Assembly: GCA_018666805.1 (NCBI GenBank)
Contig: JABIXB010000009.1
Span: 1 to 32,844 of the forward strand
DNA from: Rhodospirillaceae bacterium
Lineage (GTDB): Bacteria; Pseudomonadota; Alphaproteobacteria; UBA828
Length of the DNA: 32,844 bases
Direction of reading: 5' to 3'
Shown: piece by piece, positions 1 to 9,672 of the stretch
Layout of the letters: every line of letters begins with the position of its first letter
Position numbering within the stretch: the stretch's first letter is position 1
The notes under the pieces: model-generated
Database searches by the model: none
What the model saw: the letters and a program-made list of their open reading frames with translations, nothing else
Told to the model about the DNA's origin: nothing
Translations under genes and position numbers: made by a program

Positions 1-1
1 G

Positions 2-1579
<1,578 letters not shown>

Positions 1580-1679
1580 CAGCTGCCAACAGATGCGGGC
1601 TGGATTTCGTATCTCACCGGTATATTCTAAATATTGTTAGCAGACGGCAATACGGACGCTTCTACCGGAAGGGGATGCC

Positions 1680-3170
1680 ATGACCGAAATTCGCTGCAAG
1701 TGCTATTTTCGAGTGTCTTTCGGCGGCGGCGTACCGCCATTTACCGTCATGATCGACACGATGGACGAGATCGACGCGGCGCGGAGTGCCATAGAAGGCG
1801 GGGCAAACAACGTCAATGGCAAGGTGATCGTCCGGCGCGCCGGATATAACGGAAATTGGAAATTTCATTTCGATCCCGCCAGCGTGTTTTTTTCGACCCG
1901 GGCGGGCGGTACGATACCAACCAAGGTTGAAAACAATCCTCATTCCTACAGCGGCCAGAAAATACGTTTCGGCAACGCGACCGCCATTGCCGAGATCAGA
2001 CCCGGCCTTGGCAAGACCCAGGCTTTCACGGCGCGCGGTTCCCAGCCGGCGCCGTGGAACGTGCGCCTGGTGCGGGCGCGCCAGGCGATGACGCAATTGC
2101 GCGCCCGCCATGGCGGTGAAAATTTCTCCTGGGGCACGGTCAAGGTCGGCCACATCGACACCGGCTATGTGCCGCACGCGGTGTTCGGTGCATGGACGGC
2201 TGGCACGGCAAACGCGGCAAACAGAAAATCCAATTCCACCATATTGTGGCAGCAGGGGCGGGATTTTCTCGACGGGGATGATGACAATCCGGAGGATACG
2301 ATGGATTACCGGGCCATGCTGCCGCCGCACTTTCCGGCGCATGGGTTACGCACCGGCAGCGTGCTGGCCGGGCGCAAGCTGGGTGTGGCGCCGGGATTGC
2401 CGTTGGTGCCGTATCGTGCGCTGCGAACCACCGTTCTCGTTTGGGATGGCGCCAAGACACGCGTGGCGCAGGCGATCAATGCGGCAAACACCCAGAATTG
2501 CCCGGTAATTAATATGAGTCTGGGCGGGCTGACCGCTTCGCGTGCTATGGGCGAAGCCGTCGACAAGGCTTATGACAAGGGCATTATCATCTGCGCTGCG
2601 GCCGGCCAGGCGACCGATCAGGTAACCTATCCGGGGCGCTATTTCCGAACCATCGGCGTCGGCGGCGTGCAGCCGAAGGGCATGAAAAGGCCGAGCGAAG
2701 GCGCGGCGCTTAGCAATATCGAACTTGAAATGTATGACGAGGTGCAACTCGGCGGCACGCAGTTTATCGCCGGCGACGATCAATATGTCGACATCTGGGC
2801 GCCCTCGGCCTGCATCGACCGGGCGGTGGCAAAAGAGAATGGCGCGCTTGACCGTATCTCCACCGATGGCGGCGGCGACGGCACCTCCTACGGCACGGTG
2901 CATGTGGCGGCGGCGGCGGCGATGTGGCTGCGCTGGCATGGCGCCGATCTGGATACGGCCTATGATAACGGCTGGAAGCGTGTCGAGGCGTTCCGCAAGA
3001 TCGTGCATCGAATCGGCTGCCGGGTGCTGGAACTTCCCGCCGATCCAAGCCGGGCGCCGCGCACGTTGCGCAATCCTTACATACTCGACATCAAGGCCGT
3101 CCTCGACGAGCCGTTGCCGCAAATCATCGACGATGATCGTAAAAGTCTGGCCACCGATCAGCGCTTCTAG
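1680..3170 (+). CDS. Subtilisin-like S8 family serine peptidase
   Basis: Predicted subtilase of 496 residues. The catalytic triad is readable: Asp160 in GHIDTG, His221 in HGLRTGSVLAG and Ser403 in GTSYGT. VINMSLGG (276-283) is the usual strand before the oxyanion region. The residue that normally forms the oxyanion hole, Asn in AAGN, is Gln310 here (AAAGQ). The first ~120 residues form a separate domain I do not recognise. There is no signal peptide, propeptide cleavage motif or membrane segment, which suggests a cytoplasmic protein. The start is supported by GGAAGGGG seven bases or so upstream of the ATG. It ends 6 bp from the convergent DUF1272 gene, so it is probably a single-gene transcript. 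Substrate and role are unknown. Confidence 0.85.
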   Translation: MTEIRCKCYFRVSFGGGVPPFTVMIDTMDEIDAARSAIEGGANNVNGKVIVRRAGYNGNWKFHFDPASVFFSTRAGGTIPTKVENNPHSYSGQKIRFGNATAIAEIRPGLGKTQAFTARGSQPAPWNVRLVRARQAMTQLRARHGGENFSWGTVKVGHIDTGYVPHAVFGAWTAGTANAANRKSNSTILWQQGRDFLDGDDDNPEDTMDYRAMLPPHFPAHGLRTGSVLAGRKLGVAPGLPLVPYRALRTTVLVWDGAKTRVAQAINAANTQNCPVINMSLGGLTASRAMGEAVDKAYDKGIIICAAAGQATDQVTYPGRYFRTIGVGGVQPKGMKRPSEGAALSNIELEMYDEVQLGGTQFIAGDDQYVDIWAPSACIDRAVAKENGALDRISTDGGGDGTSYGTVHVAAAAAMWLRWHGADLDTAYDNGWKRVEAFRKIVHRIGCRVLELPADPSRAPRTLRNPYILDIKAVLDEPLPQIIDDDRKSLATDQRF

Positions 3171-3176
3171 AGGCTT

Positions 3177-3491
3177 TCATCGCGCTGCGGGCGGAATGTC
3201 GCCGACGCGGGCGACCAGGGTGCGCTGATCGTCCGGCTTGACCGGGTGATGCTTCTTTTCTGTGCTTGCAGGCTGGGCGCTGAGGCTGACGCCGGCCCGC
3301 CATTCTTCGGCTGGGCGCACCGGGCGCGGTACGAAGCCGCCGCCGCAATTGGGGCAGACATTCTCCAGCACCGTCTCGACGCAACTGCGGCAAAAGGTGC
3401 ATTCATAGGAGCAAATTCTTGCCTCCGATGAGGCTGGCGGCAGGCCAGTGGCGCAATTCTCGCAGATCGGCCGGAGTTCAAGCATGCTCAT
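3177..3491 (-). CDS. DUF1272 family cysteine-rich protein
   Basis: A 104-residue protein with the DUF1272 pattern: LELRPICENC at the N-terminus, then ARICSYECTFC and VCPNCGGGFVPRP. Eight cysteines (10, 13, 27, 31, 34, 37, 46, 49) are spaced as two probable zinc-binding knuckles. The function of this family is not established. The chosen ATG at 3491 overlaps the stop of the upstream YciI-like gene as ATGA and has GAGGG just upstream, so the two genes are probably translationally coupled. A second ATG two codons later (3485) is possible. The C-terminal ~40 residues are charged and not conserved in the family as far as I know. Confidence 0.85.
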   Translation of the reverse strand: MSMLELRPICENCATGLPPASSEARICSYECTFCRSCVETVLENVCPNCGGGFVPRPVRPAEEWRAGVSLSAQPASTEKKHHPVKPDDQRTLVARVGDIPPAAR

Positions 3492-3796
3492 CCGCCCTCT
3501 TCGGGCCGGCCCAGGACCCAGGACCACGGGCGGATTTGCACGTCGCTGAAGAGATCGGCCTGGCGGTACGGGTCGCCCGCCGCGAAGGCTTCCGCCGCGC
3601 CGAGAGCGGGCGCCTCGACGATCAACATCGTGCCGTTCATGGTCTCGCCGTCTGCCGCCAGGGTCGGGCCGCCGTGAATGACGCTGACATCCGGATGGGC
3701 TGCGGCGTCGCGCAGATAGGCGCGGTGCGCGTCGCGCGCCTCGAGCCGGACGTTGAGATGATCGGCGCGGTCGGTGGCGAAAATAACAAATTGCAT
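3488..3796 (-). CDS. YciI-like protein
   Basis: A 102-residue protein matching the YciI / dimeric alpha-beta barrel fold. It starts MQFVIFATDRAD, has R-x-x-R-x-A-H-R-A-Y-L in the first helix, contains GGP and NGTMLIVEA, and ends with the typical DPYRQADLF...IRPW pattern. Family members are small dimeric proteins with a conserved His/Asp pair; most have no proven reaction, though some act as dehydrochlorinases or ring-cleavage helpers. It is the first gene of a two-gene unit with the DUF1272 gene and is divergent from the hydratase gene at 3861, leaving a 64-bp shared promoter region. Function is not assigned. Confidence 0.85.
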   Translation of the reverse strand: MQFVIFATDRADHLNVRLEARDAHRAYLRDAAAHPDVSVIHGGPTLAADGETMNGTMLIVEAPALGAAEAFAAGDPYRQADLFSDVQIRPWSWVLGRPEEGG

Positions 3797-3860
3797 GGGC
3801 TTCTCCGCAGCGTGGTTGGCGCGGCTTGTCCGCCGCCTGTTGGTGCGCTAAGAGTGCTTT

Positions 3861-4649
3861 ATGGGAGATGCACAAGCAAGGGAAGCAGCAGCGCTAATCT
3901 GGCAAAATTGGCAGGGCCGGAGCCGCATTGACGGCCTGCCGGAAGCCTGCCGCCCGCAATCATTGTCCGAGGGCTATCAGGCCCAGGCCGCGCTCGCCGA
4001 ACTGAGTGGTTGGCAGCCGGTGGGGTGGAAAATCGCCGCCACCAGCATTGCCGGGCAAAAGCATATCGGCGTCGATGGGCCGCTCGCCGGGCGCTTGCTC
4101 GATGGCAAGCTGCACGATGATGGCGCCGAATTGCCGGCGGCGCATTTGCACATGGCGGTGGTCGAGGCGGAATTCGTCTTTCGCCTGGCAAGCGATTTAC
4201 CGGCACGCGGGCGCGACTACACGCCAGAGGATGTCGTCGCGGCAACGGCGGCGCTCCATCTCGGGCTGGAAATACCGGATTCGCGCTTCGAGGATTTCAC
4301 CATCGTCGGCGCGCCGCAGCTGATCGCCGATAATGCCTGTACCGAATTTTTTGTCCTCGGGCCGGCGGTGCCGGAGAGCTGGCGCGAGATCGACCTTGCC
4401 GCGCACAGCGCTGCTCTCACCATCAATGGCACGGTGGTGGCGGAAGGCATCGGCGCCAATGTGCTCGGCGATCCGCGCATCGCGCTCGCCTGGCTCGCCA
4501 ATGACCGCATACTGCACGGTGCGCCGCTCTTGGCTGGTGAGATTATCACCACCGGTACCTGCATCGTGCCGGCGGCGATTGCGCCCGGCGATGACGTGCT
4601 GGCGGATTTCGGCGCGCTCGGCCGCGTTTCCTTGAAATTTTCGGAGTAG
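3861..4649 (+). CDS. 2-keto-4-pentenoate hydratase-like protein (FAH superfamily)
   Basis: A 262-residue protein resembling MhpD/DmpE hydratases and 4-oxalocrotonate decarboxylase. These enzymes act on short 2-oxo-alkenoates in meta-cleavage pathways using Mg2+ or Mn2+. Visible hallmarks are GWKIAATS near residues 54-61, the metal-binding acidic pair in VEAEFVFRL, an LGLEIPDSRF segment, and the C-terminal LxAGEIITTGTC motif. No ring-cleavage dioxygenase or other aromatic pathway gene is in the window, so the true substrate is open. It is the first gene of a run with the oxidoreductase and methyltransferase genes, separated by a few bases or overlaps, and is probably co-transcribed with them. 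Confidence 0.82.
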   Translation: MGDAQAREAAALIWQNWQGRSRIDGLPEACRPQSLSEGYQAQAALAELSGWQPVGWKIAATSIAGQKHIGVDGPLAGRLLDGKLHDDGAELPAAHLHMAVVEAEFVFRLASDLPARGRDYTPEDVVAATAALHLGLEIPDSRFEDFTIVGAPQLIADNACTEFFVLGPAVPESWREIDLAAHSAALTINGTVVAEGIGANVLGDPRIALAWLANDRILHGAPLLAGEIITTGTCIVPAAIAPGDDVLADFGALGRVSLKFSE

Positions 4650-4655
4650 AGCGTG

Positions 4656-5666
4656 ATGGCAACGGATGTGAACAGGCAGATCGTTTTGGCGGCGCGGCCC
4701 GACGGCAACCCCAAGGAAACGGATTTCACCCTGCGCGAGGCAGCCCTGCCGGAGCCGCGCGCCGGTCAAATTCTGGTGCGCACCATTTGGCTTTCGCTCG
4801 ATCCCTATATGCGCCTCAGGATTGGCAACAACGAACAATATTATCCCGCCGTGCCGCTCGGCGATGTGGTGGTCGGCGGCGCGATCGGCCAAGTGATGGA
4901 AAGCCGCCATGGCGGCTTTGCCGAGGGTGATTATGTCGAGGCCTATAGCGGCTGGCAGGATTACGCCGTGCTTGGCGGCGGTGAGGCGCGAAAAGTCGAC
5001 CCCACGCTCGGGCCGCTGTCGACGGCGCTTGGCGTGCTCGGCATGCCGGGCCTGACCGCCTATCTCGGCCTGATCGATGTCGGCAGGCCGGAGCCCGGCG
5101 ATACGGTGGTGGTCTCGGCTGCGTCGGGCGCGGTCGGCGCGATCGTTGGCCAGGTGGCGAAAATCGCCGGTTGCCGCGCGGTCGGTATTGCCGGCTCGGA
5201 AACGAAGAACGCTTACCTCACAGACGAGCTCGGCTTCAATGCGGCGATCAATTACAAAACCGGTGATATCGGTGCGGCGCTGGACCGCGCCTGCCCGGAC
5301 GGTATCAATGTTTATTTCGAGAATGTCGGTGGTGCTGTCAGCGAAGCGGTCTATCCGCGCTTGGCGGCGCGCGCGCGCGTTGTCGTTTGCGGCGGTGTTT
5401 CGCAATACAATCTGAAATCACCGCAAACCACGCTGAGCAATTTGCAGAATATCCTCTTCACCGAGGCGCAAGTCGGCGGCTTCAATATCTTTTCCTACGC
5501 AGCGCGCTATGACGATGGCCGCAAACGCCTCGCCGGTTGGCTGGCCGAGGGGCGGCTCAAATACAAAGAAGATGTGGTCGAGGGGCTGGAGAACGCGCCA
5601 GGCGCTTTCCTGCGTTTTTTCGACGGCGAAACTTTCGGCAAACTGTTGGTAAGGGTAGCACAATGA
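4656..5666 (+). CDS. NADP-dependent oxidoreductase, zinc-independent MDR family
   Basis: A 336-residue medium-chain reductase of the CurA / prostaglandin reductase / leukotriene B4 dehydrogenase type, which reduces the double bond of alpha,beta-unsaturated ketones or aldehydes with NADPH. Evidence: PEPRAGQILVRTIWLSLDPYMR near the N-terminus (seen in part as LSLDPYMR), GMPGLTAYLGL, and the nucleotide-binding loop AASGAVGAIVGQVAK. Structural zinc cysteines are absent, as expected. A GTG sits directly before the chosen ATG; GGAG upstream suits either. Only a few bases separate it from the hydratase gene, and its stop overlaps the next start as ATGA, so it is translationally coupled to the methyltransferase. 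The natural substrate is unknown. Confidence 0.88.
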   Translation: MATDVNRQIVLAARPDGNPKETDFTLREAALPEPRAGQILVRTIWLSLDPYMRLRIGNNEQYYPAVPLGDVVVGGAIGQVMESRHGGFAEGDYVEAYSGWQDYAVLGGGEARKVDPTLGPLSTALGVLGMPGLTAYLGLIDVGRPEPGDTVVVSAASGAVGAIVGQVAKIAGCRAVGIAGSETKNAYLTDELGFNAAINYKTGDIGAALDRACPDGINVYFENVGGAVSEAVYPRLAARARVVVCGGVSQYNLKSPQTTLSNLQNILFTEAQVGGFNIFSYAARYDDGRKRLAGWLAEGRLKYKEDVVEGLENAPGAFLRFFDGETFGKLLVRVAQ

Positions 5667-6481
5667 ACGAGACGAAAATGGCGCGCTTTGTTGGCTCGAT
5701 CCCGGAAACCTATGACCGTGAACTGGGGCCGTTCCTGTTTGAGTATTATGCCGAGGATTTGGCCGCCCGCCTGAAAGCGCCGGCCGGTGGGCGCGTGCTG
5801 GAAATTGCCTGCGGCACCGGCATCTCGACCGAATATGCGCGCAATGTGCTCGAAGCCGGTATTTCGATCACGGCCACCGACCTCAACCCGCCGATGCTCG
5901 AACATGCCGAGGCAAATCGCAGCCATCTCGCCGGGGTGACGTTCAGCCAGGCGGATGCTCAGGCGCTACCCTTCGGCGACGGCCAGTTCGACGCCCTGTT
6001 CTGCCAGTTCGGCGTCATGTTTCTGCCCGACAAACCGCTCGGGTTTTCCGAATTTTTCCGCGTCCTCAAGCCGGGCGGAACGCTCGCCCTTAATGTGTGG
6101 GATTCGCTCGAGCGCAATCCGGTTGTTGGCTTGGCGTTTGAGACGATTTGCAGCTTTTTCGAATCCGACCCACCGCTATTTTTGTCGATACCTTTTGGCT
6201 GGAACGATCATGCTGTGATCCGCGCTCATCTCGAAGATGCCGGCTTCGGTGATGTCGCCATTGAAGCCGTACCGCATGGCGGCAGCCACCCGTCCGCCGC
6301 GGGCCTCGCCAAGGGGATGGTGCAGGGCAATCCAACAATGCTTGAAATCGAGGAGCGCGGCACCGCCTCGGCGGATGAAGTGGTCGTCACCCTAGCCGAA
6401 AAAATACGCGCAACCTACGGCGATAATCCTGTTCGTTCGCCGCTACAGGCGATCGTCGCTACAGCCCGCAAGCCTGAATAA
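5663..6481 (+). CDS. Class I SAM-dependent methyltransferase
   Basis: A 272-residue methyltransferase of the Methyltransf_11/UbiE-like type. SAM-binding motif I is VLEIACGTGIST (about residues 45-56), with the acidic strand ITATDLN after it, FSQADAQALPF as motif II/III and FRVLKPGGTLALNVW as the post-motif. The ATG overlaps the stop of the oxidoreductase gene (ATGA), which fixes the start; a longer in-frame extension upstream would run deep inside that gene and is not credible. The methyl acceptor cannot be predicted; the C-terminal half resembles small-molecule methyltransferases. It is the last gene of the unit and faces the korB gene tail to tail. Confidence 0.88.
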   Translation: MNETKMARFVGSIPETYDRELGPFLFEYYAEDLAARLKAPAGGRVLEIACGTGISTEYARNVLEAGISITATDLNPPMLEHAEANRSHLAGVTFSQADAQALPFGDGQFDALFCQFGVMFLPDKPLGFSEFFRVLKPGGTLALNVWDSLERNPVVGLAFETICSFFESDPPLFLSIPFGWNDHAVIRAHLEDAGFGDVAIEAVPHGGSHPSAAGLAKGMVQGNPTMLEIEERGTASADEVVVTLAEKIRATYGDNPVRSPLQAIVATARKPE

Positions 6482-6546
6482 TTATCAAGATTATTTGTCG
6501 CCATTGTTGCTACTTCAAAGCGCGACTGCGCGCCCGAGCATGCGCG

Positions 6547-6596
6547 AGGTAGCCAAGGGAGCGGATGCGACCGCCCGGCGCCTGAGGGATCTACCT
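6547..6596. terminator. Possible bidirectional terminator hairpin
   Basis: In the 117-bp gap between two convergent genes, AGGTAG (6547-6552) can pair with CTACCT (6591-6596). Inside it, the GC-rich arms GGGAGCGG and CCGCCC (about 6557-6576) can form a second hairpin. There is no clear T-run on either side, so this is a weak call based on position and pairing only. Confidence 0.3.
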
Positions 6597-6598
6597 AA

Positions 6599-7630
6599 TT
6601 AGGTCGGCTCGACCGTCCAGGTGTGGCCGCTCTTGAGCAGGCTGTTGAGGTCCTGTGACGGGGATTTTTGCTTGGCTTCCTCGATTTGCCGTGCGACGCC
6701 GCTCTCGTAGCTTTCCGTCGGGTCGCAATAGAGCACGCCGATGGCGACCGGGAATTCCGGTGCTTCCATGCGCGCCAGCCAGCCGGCCAGGGTGCGGTTG
6801 GTCTGGTCGTGCATCTGCACGTCATCGATGGTGACGCCGTTTTCGCCGACGGTGACCACTTCGAGGGCGAGAATATCGTGATTGACGCGAATGCCCTTAT
6901 TGCGCTCGGCGCCGAAAATCAGTGGCTGGCCGTGTTCGACATGGAGCTGGGTGTCGGGCGCGGTTTTCTTGACCGCGAAATTGTCGAACGCGCCGTCATT
7001 ATAGACGATGCAGTTCTGGAAAATTTCGACGAAGGAGGCGCCCTTGTGGGCGTGCGCGCGCTTCAGCACTTGCGGCATATGCTTTTGATCGGTATCGACC
7101 GAGCGGGCGACGAAGCGCGCACCGGCGCCGAGCGCGAATGAAGTGGCCGAAACCGGGTGATCGATCGAGCCCATCGGCGTTGATGGCGAGAGTGTGCCCT
7201 CGCGCGAGGTCGGCGAATATTGCCCCTTGGTCAGGCCGTAAATCTCATTGTTGAAGAGCAGAATATTGAGATCGATATTGCGCCTGAGCGCATGCAGGGT
7301 GTGATTGCCGCCGATCGACAGCATGTCTCCGTCGCCGCCGACAACCCAGACGTCGAGTTCCGGATTGGCGAGTTTCACGCCGGTGGCGAAAGCCGGTGCG
7401 CGGCCGTGAATGGTGTGGAAGCCATAGGTCGCCATGTAATAGGGAAAGCGCGCGGCGCAGCCGATGCCCGAGACGAACACCACATTCTCGGTCGGCGTGC
7501 CGATCTCGGCGAGCGCCTTCCTCACCGACTTAACAATGGCGTAGTCGCCGCAACCCGGGCACCAGCGCACTTCTTGATCGGAGATGAAATCCTTCGGCGT
7601 GAGGTCCGCCGCCGCGATAATATCGTTCAT
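6599..7630 (-). CDS. korB: 2-oxoacid:ferredoxin oxidoreductase, beta subunit
   Basis: Thiamine diphosphate-binding subunit (343 residues) of a two-subunit 2-oxoacid:ferredoxin oxidoreductase, most likely 2-oxoglutarate-specific, making acyl-CoA, CO2 and reduced ferredoxin. WCPGCGDY carries Cys24 and Cys27; with Cys58 (GIGCAARFPYY) and Cys207 they match the four ligands of the single [4Fe-4S] cluster in two-subunit enzymes. The TPP motif is GDGDMLSIGGNH (about 99-110), followed by NNEIYGLTKGQ. The start at 7630 lies one base beyond the stop of korA, with GGAG upstream, so the two subunits are coupled. Substrate choice between 2-oxoglutarate and other 2-oxoacids is inferred from overall resemblance. 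Confidence 0.9.
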   Translation of the reverse strand: MNDIIAAADLTPKDFISDQEVRWCPGCGDYAIVKSVRKALAEIGTPTENVVFVSGIGCAARFPYYMATYGFHTIHGRAPAFATGVKLANPELDVWVVGGDGDMLSIGGNHTLHALRRNIDLNILLFNNEIYGLTKGQYSPTSREGTLSPSTPMGSIDHPVSATSFALGAGARFVARSVDTDQKHMPQVLKRAHAHKGASFVEIFQNCIVYNDGAFDNFAVKKTAPDTQLHVEHGQPLIFGAERNKGIRVNHDILALEVVTVGENGVTIDDVQMHDQTNRTLAGWLARMEAPEFPVAIGVLYCDPTESYESGVARQIEEAKQKSPSQDLNSLLKSGHTWTVEPT

Positions 7631-7631
7631 C

Positions 7632-9521
7632 CTATTTCTCCAGAGCGGCGCGAATGCCGTCTTCAACTTCAATAATGCGGAACGGCTTGCCGGTCACTTT
7701 GCAAAGGCTCTCGATCGGCAGCAAATAGCGGTCGCGCAGGATGGTCGAGAGCTGGCCCATATTCATTTCCGGCACCAGCACCTTGTCGAAGCGGGCCAGC
7801 AGATCGCCGAGGTTTTTCGCCAGTGGATTGATGTAGCGCAGATGGATGTGGCTGACCGCCTTGCCTTCGTCGCGGAGATGGCCAACGGCGCGGCTGATCG
7901 GCCCATAGGTCGAGCCCCAGCCGACCACCACGATCTGCCCGCTGTCGCCGCCGGATTCAATTTCCTGCAACGGGATATCGTCGACGATACCGGCGATTTT
8001 GTTGAAGCGGGTATTGGTCATCAGTTGGTGGTTTTCAGGATCGTTGGAAACATTGCCGCTGTCCGAATCGCGCTCCAGCCCGCCAATGCGATGCTCAAGA
8101 CCCGGCGTGCCGGGCTTGACCCAGGGCCGGGCCAGGGTTGCGCTGTTGCGCATATAGGGTTGGAAGCCCTCGGCCTCGGTGCGGAATTCGACCTTGAACG
8201 GTTCGAACTGATCGGCGTCCGGCACCAGCCAGGGCTCGGCGGCGTTGGCGATATAGGTGTCGCTCAGCAACATCACCGGCGTCATATATTTGGTCGCAAG
8301 GCGCACCGCCTCGATGGCGACATCAAATGAATCGGCCGAGGAATGGGCGGCGAGGACGATCAGCGGCGCATCGGCATTGCGGCCATAGGCGGCAAGATAA
8401 AGGTCGGACTGCTCGGTTTTTGTCGGCATGCCGGTCGACGGTCCGGCGCGCTGGGTATTGACCACAATCAGTGGCAATTCGGAGGCGATGGCGAGGCCGA
8501 TCGCTTCGGTCTTGAGCGCAATGCCGGGGCCTGAGCTTGAGGTCACGCCGAGCGCGCCACCGTAAGATGCGCCAATGGCGGCGCAAACGGCGGCAATTTC
8601 ATCCTCGGCCTGGAAGGTCGTCACGTCATAGGCCTTGAGGCGGGAAAGTACATGCAGGATGCCCGAGGCCGGGGTGATCGGATAGGAGCATAAGGCGATT
8701 TTGAGACCGGCCAGTTGGGCACCAGCGACAAGGCCCCATGAGGTTGCCTCGGTGCCGGTCACGGTACGGTAGACGCCGGGAGCAAAATCCGCCGGCTTGA
8801 TGGTGAAGCCGCGCACATCGTCCGGCATTTCCGCCGTCTCGCCGAAGGCGTGGCCGGCCTTGAGGGCGGCGACATTGGCTTTCGCCACTTCCGGCAGTTT
8901 TTTGGCGAATTTGCCTTCGAGGTAGGCGATGGTGGGCCCGAGGTCGCGGTCATACATCCAGCTGATCAGGCCGAGCGTCCACATATTCTTGCAACGCAGG
9001 CCATCGCGTTTGTTGACTTCCGTATCGCTCACCGCTTCCAATGTCAGACGCGAAATATCGATTGGGAAAACGCGGTATTTTTCCAAGCTGCCGTCTTCGA
9101 GCGGGTTTTTGTCGTAGCCGGCCTTCTGGACATTTTTTTCGCTGAACGAGCCTGAATCGACGATTACCAGGCCACCCGGCTTGATTTCCTCGATATTGAC
9201 GATTAGCGCCGCCGGGTTGAGCGCGACGAGCGCATCGGGCGCATCGCCCGCCGTCATGATGACGCCCGAGCCGAAATTTATCTGAAATGCCGAGACGCCG
9301 TAGGGTGTGCCGATCGGGGCGCGGATTTCAGCCGGAAAATCCGGAAAGGTTTCGAGGTCCTGGCCGGCGATGGCCGTCGTTTCGGCGAAGCGGCCACCGG
9401 TTAATTGAATGCCGTCGCCCGAATCGCCGGCGAAGCGCACCACGACTGAATCGACTTCTTCGCGGCTGTTTTCCGCCATCTTCAAGGCCGTATTTCCATC
9501 CGAGCTCACGCAACTCTCCAT
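7632..9521 (-). CDS. korA: 2-oxoacid:ferredoxin oxidoreductase, alpha subunit (gamma-alpha fusion)
   Basis: Large subunit (about 629 residues) partnering the korB product. The N-terminal gamma domain (about 25-215) holds RFAGDSGDGIQLTGG. The alpha domain starts near 265 with YPITPAS (280-286), the variant of the YPITPSS loop that contacts the 2-oxoacid, followed by FQAEDEIAAVCAAIGASYGG and SSSGPGIALKTE. The C-terminal domain includes IVVVGWGSTYGP. This gamma-alpha fusion is typical of two-subunit KorAB enzymes. The start is uncertain: ATG at 9521 is used, ATG at 9479 fits the conserved domain closely, and GTG at 9566 is the longest reading. GGAGGGG at about 9559-9565 is too far from 9521 to serve it. 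Confidence 0.88.
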   Translation of the reverse strand: MESCVSSDGNTALKMAENSREEVDSVVVRFAGDSGDGIQLTGGRFAETTAIAGQDLETFPDFPAEIRAPIGTPYGVSAFQINFGSGVIMTAGDAPDALVALNPAALIVNIEEIKPGGLVIVDSGSFSEKNVQKAGYDKNPLEDGSLEKYRVFPIDISRLTLEAVSDTEVNKRDGLRCKNMWTLGLISWMYDRDLGPTIAYLEGKFAKKLPEVAKANVAALKAGHAFGETAEMPDDVRGFTIKPADFAPGVYRTVTGTEATSWGLVAGAQLAGLKIALCSYPITPASGILHVLSRLKAYDVTTFQAEDEIAAVCAAIGASYGGALGVTSSSGPGIALKTEAIGLAIASELPLIVVNTQRAGPSTGMPTKTEQSDLYLAAYGRNADAPLIVLAAHSSADSFDVAIEAVRLATKYMTPVMLLSDTYIANAAEPWLVPDADQFEPFKVEFRTEAEGFQPYMRNSATLARPWVKPGTPGLEHRIGGLERDSDSGNVSNDPENHQLMTNTRFNKIAGIVDDIPLQEIESGGDSGQIVVVGWGSTYGPISRAVGHLRDEGKAVSHIHLRYINPLAKNLGDLLARFDKVLVPEMNMGQLSTILRDRYLLPIESLCKVTGKPFRIIEVEDGIRAALEK

Positions 9522-9623
9522 AGATAGAATAAAATATTTGCCGGGGTGTTTTCGCCACCCCTCCACTCAGTCAGTACATATGCCTAATCGTGGGATTCGT
9601 CCACAGTCTAAAGCGTCAATTCC

Positions 9624-9640
9624 GAGTGATTTTAGAGTGA
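9624..9640. promoter_or_regulatory. Direct repeat, possible regulator site upstream of korAB
   Basis: On the korAB coding strand two TCACTC hexamers are separated by TAAAA, a repeat period of 11 bp (one helical turn). The repeat lies about 100-150 bp upstream of korA in an AT-rich gap. On the same strand a TTGAC occurs just downstream of it (about 9613-9618). This spacing suits a dimeric activator or repressor bound on one DNA face. The regulator is not identified and a chance repeat is possible. Confidence 0.3.
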
Positions 9641-9672
9641 ACCAGACTGATTAATAAATAACACAGCTTGTC

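Noticed and set aside
3419-3931. A 170-codon plus-strand frame over the YciI and DUF1272 genes.
   Set aside because: The minus-strand genes have clear family motifs and an ATGA overlap; the plus frame has none.
6482-6598. A possible small structured RNA between the methyltransferase and korB genes.
   Set aside because: The pairing is modest and no promoter or known RNA pattern is visible; a weak terminator is the simpler reading.
7584-8330. A 248-codon plus-strand frame opposite korA.
   Set aside because: It is a high-GC antisense frame; korA is conserved throughout this stretch.
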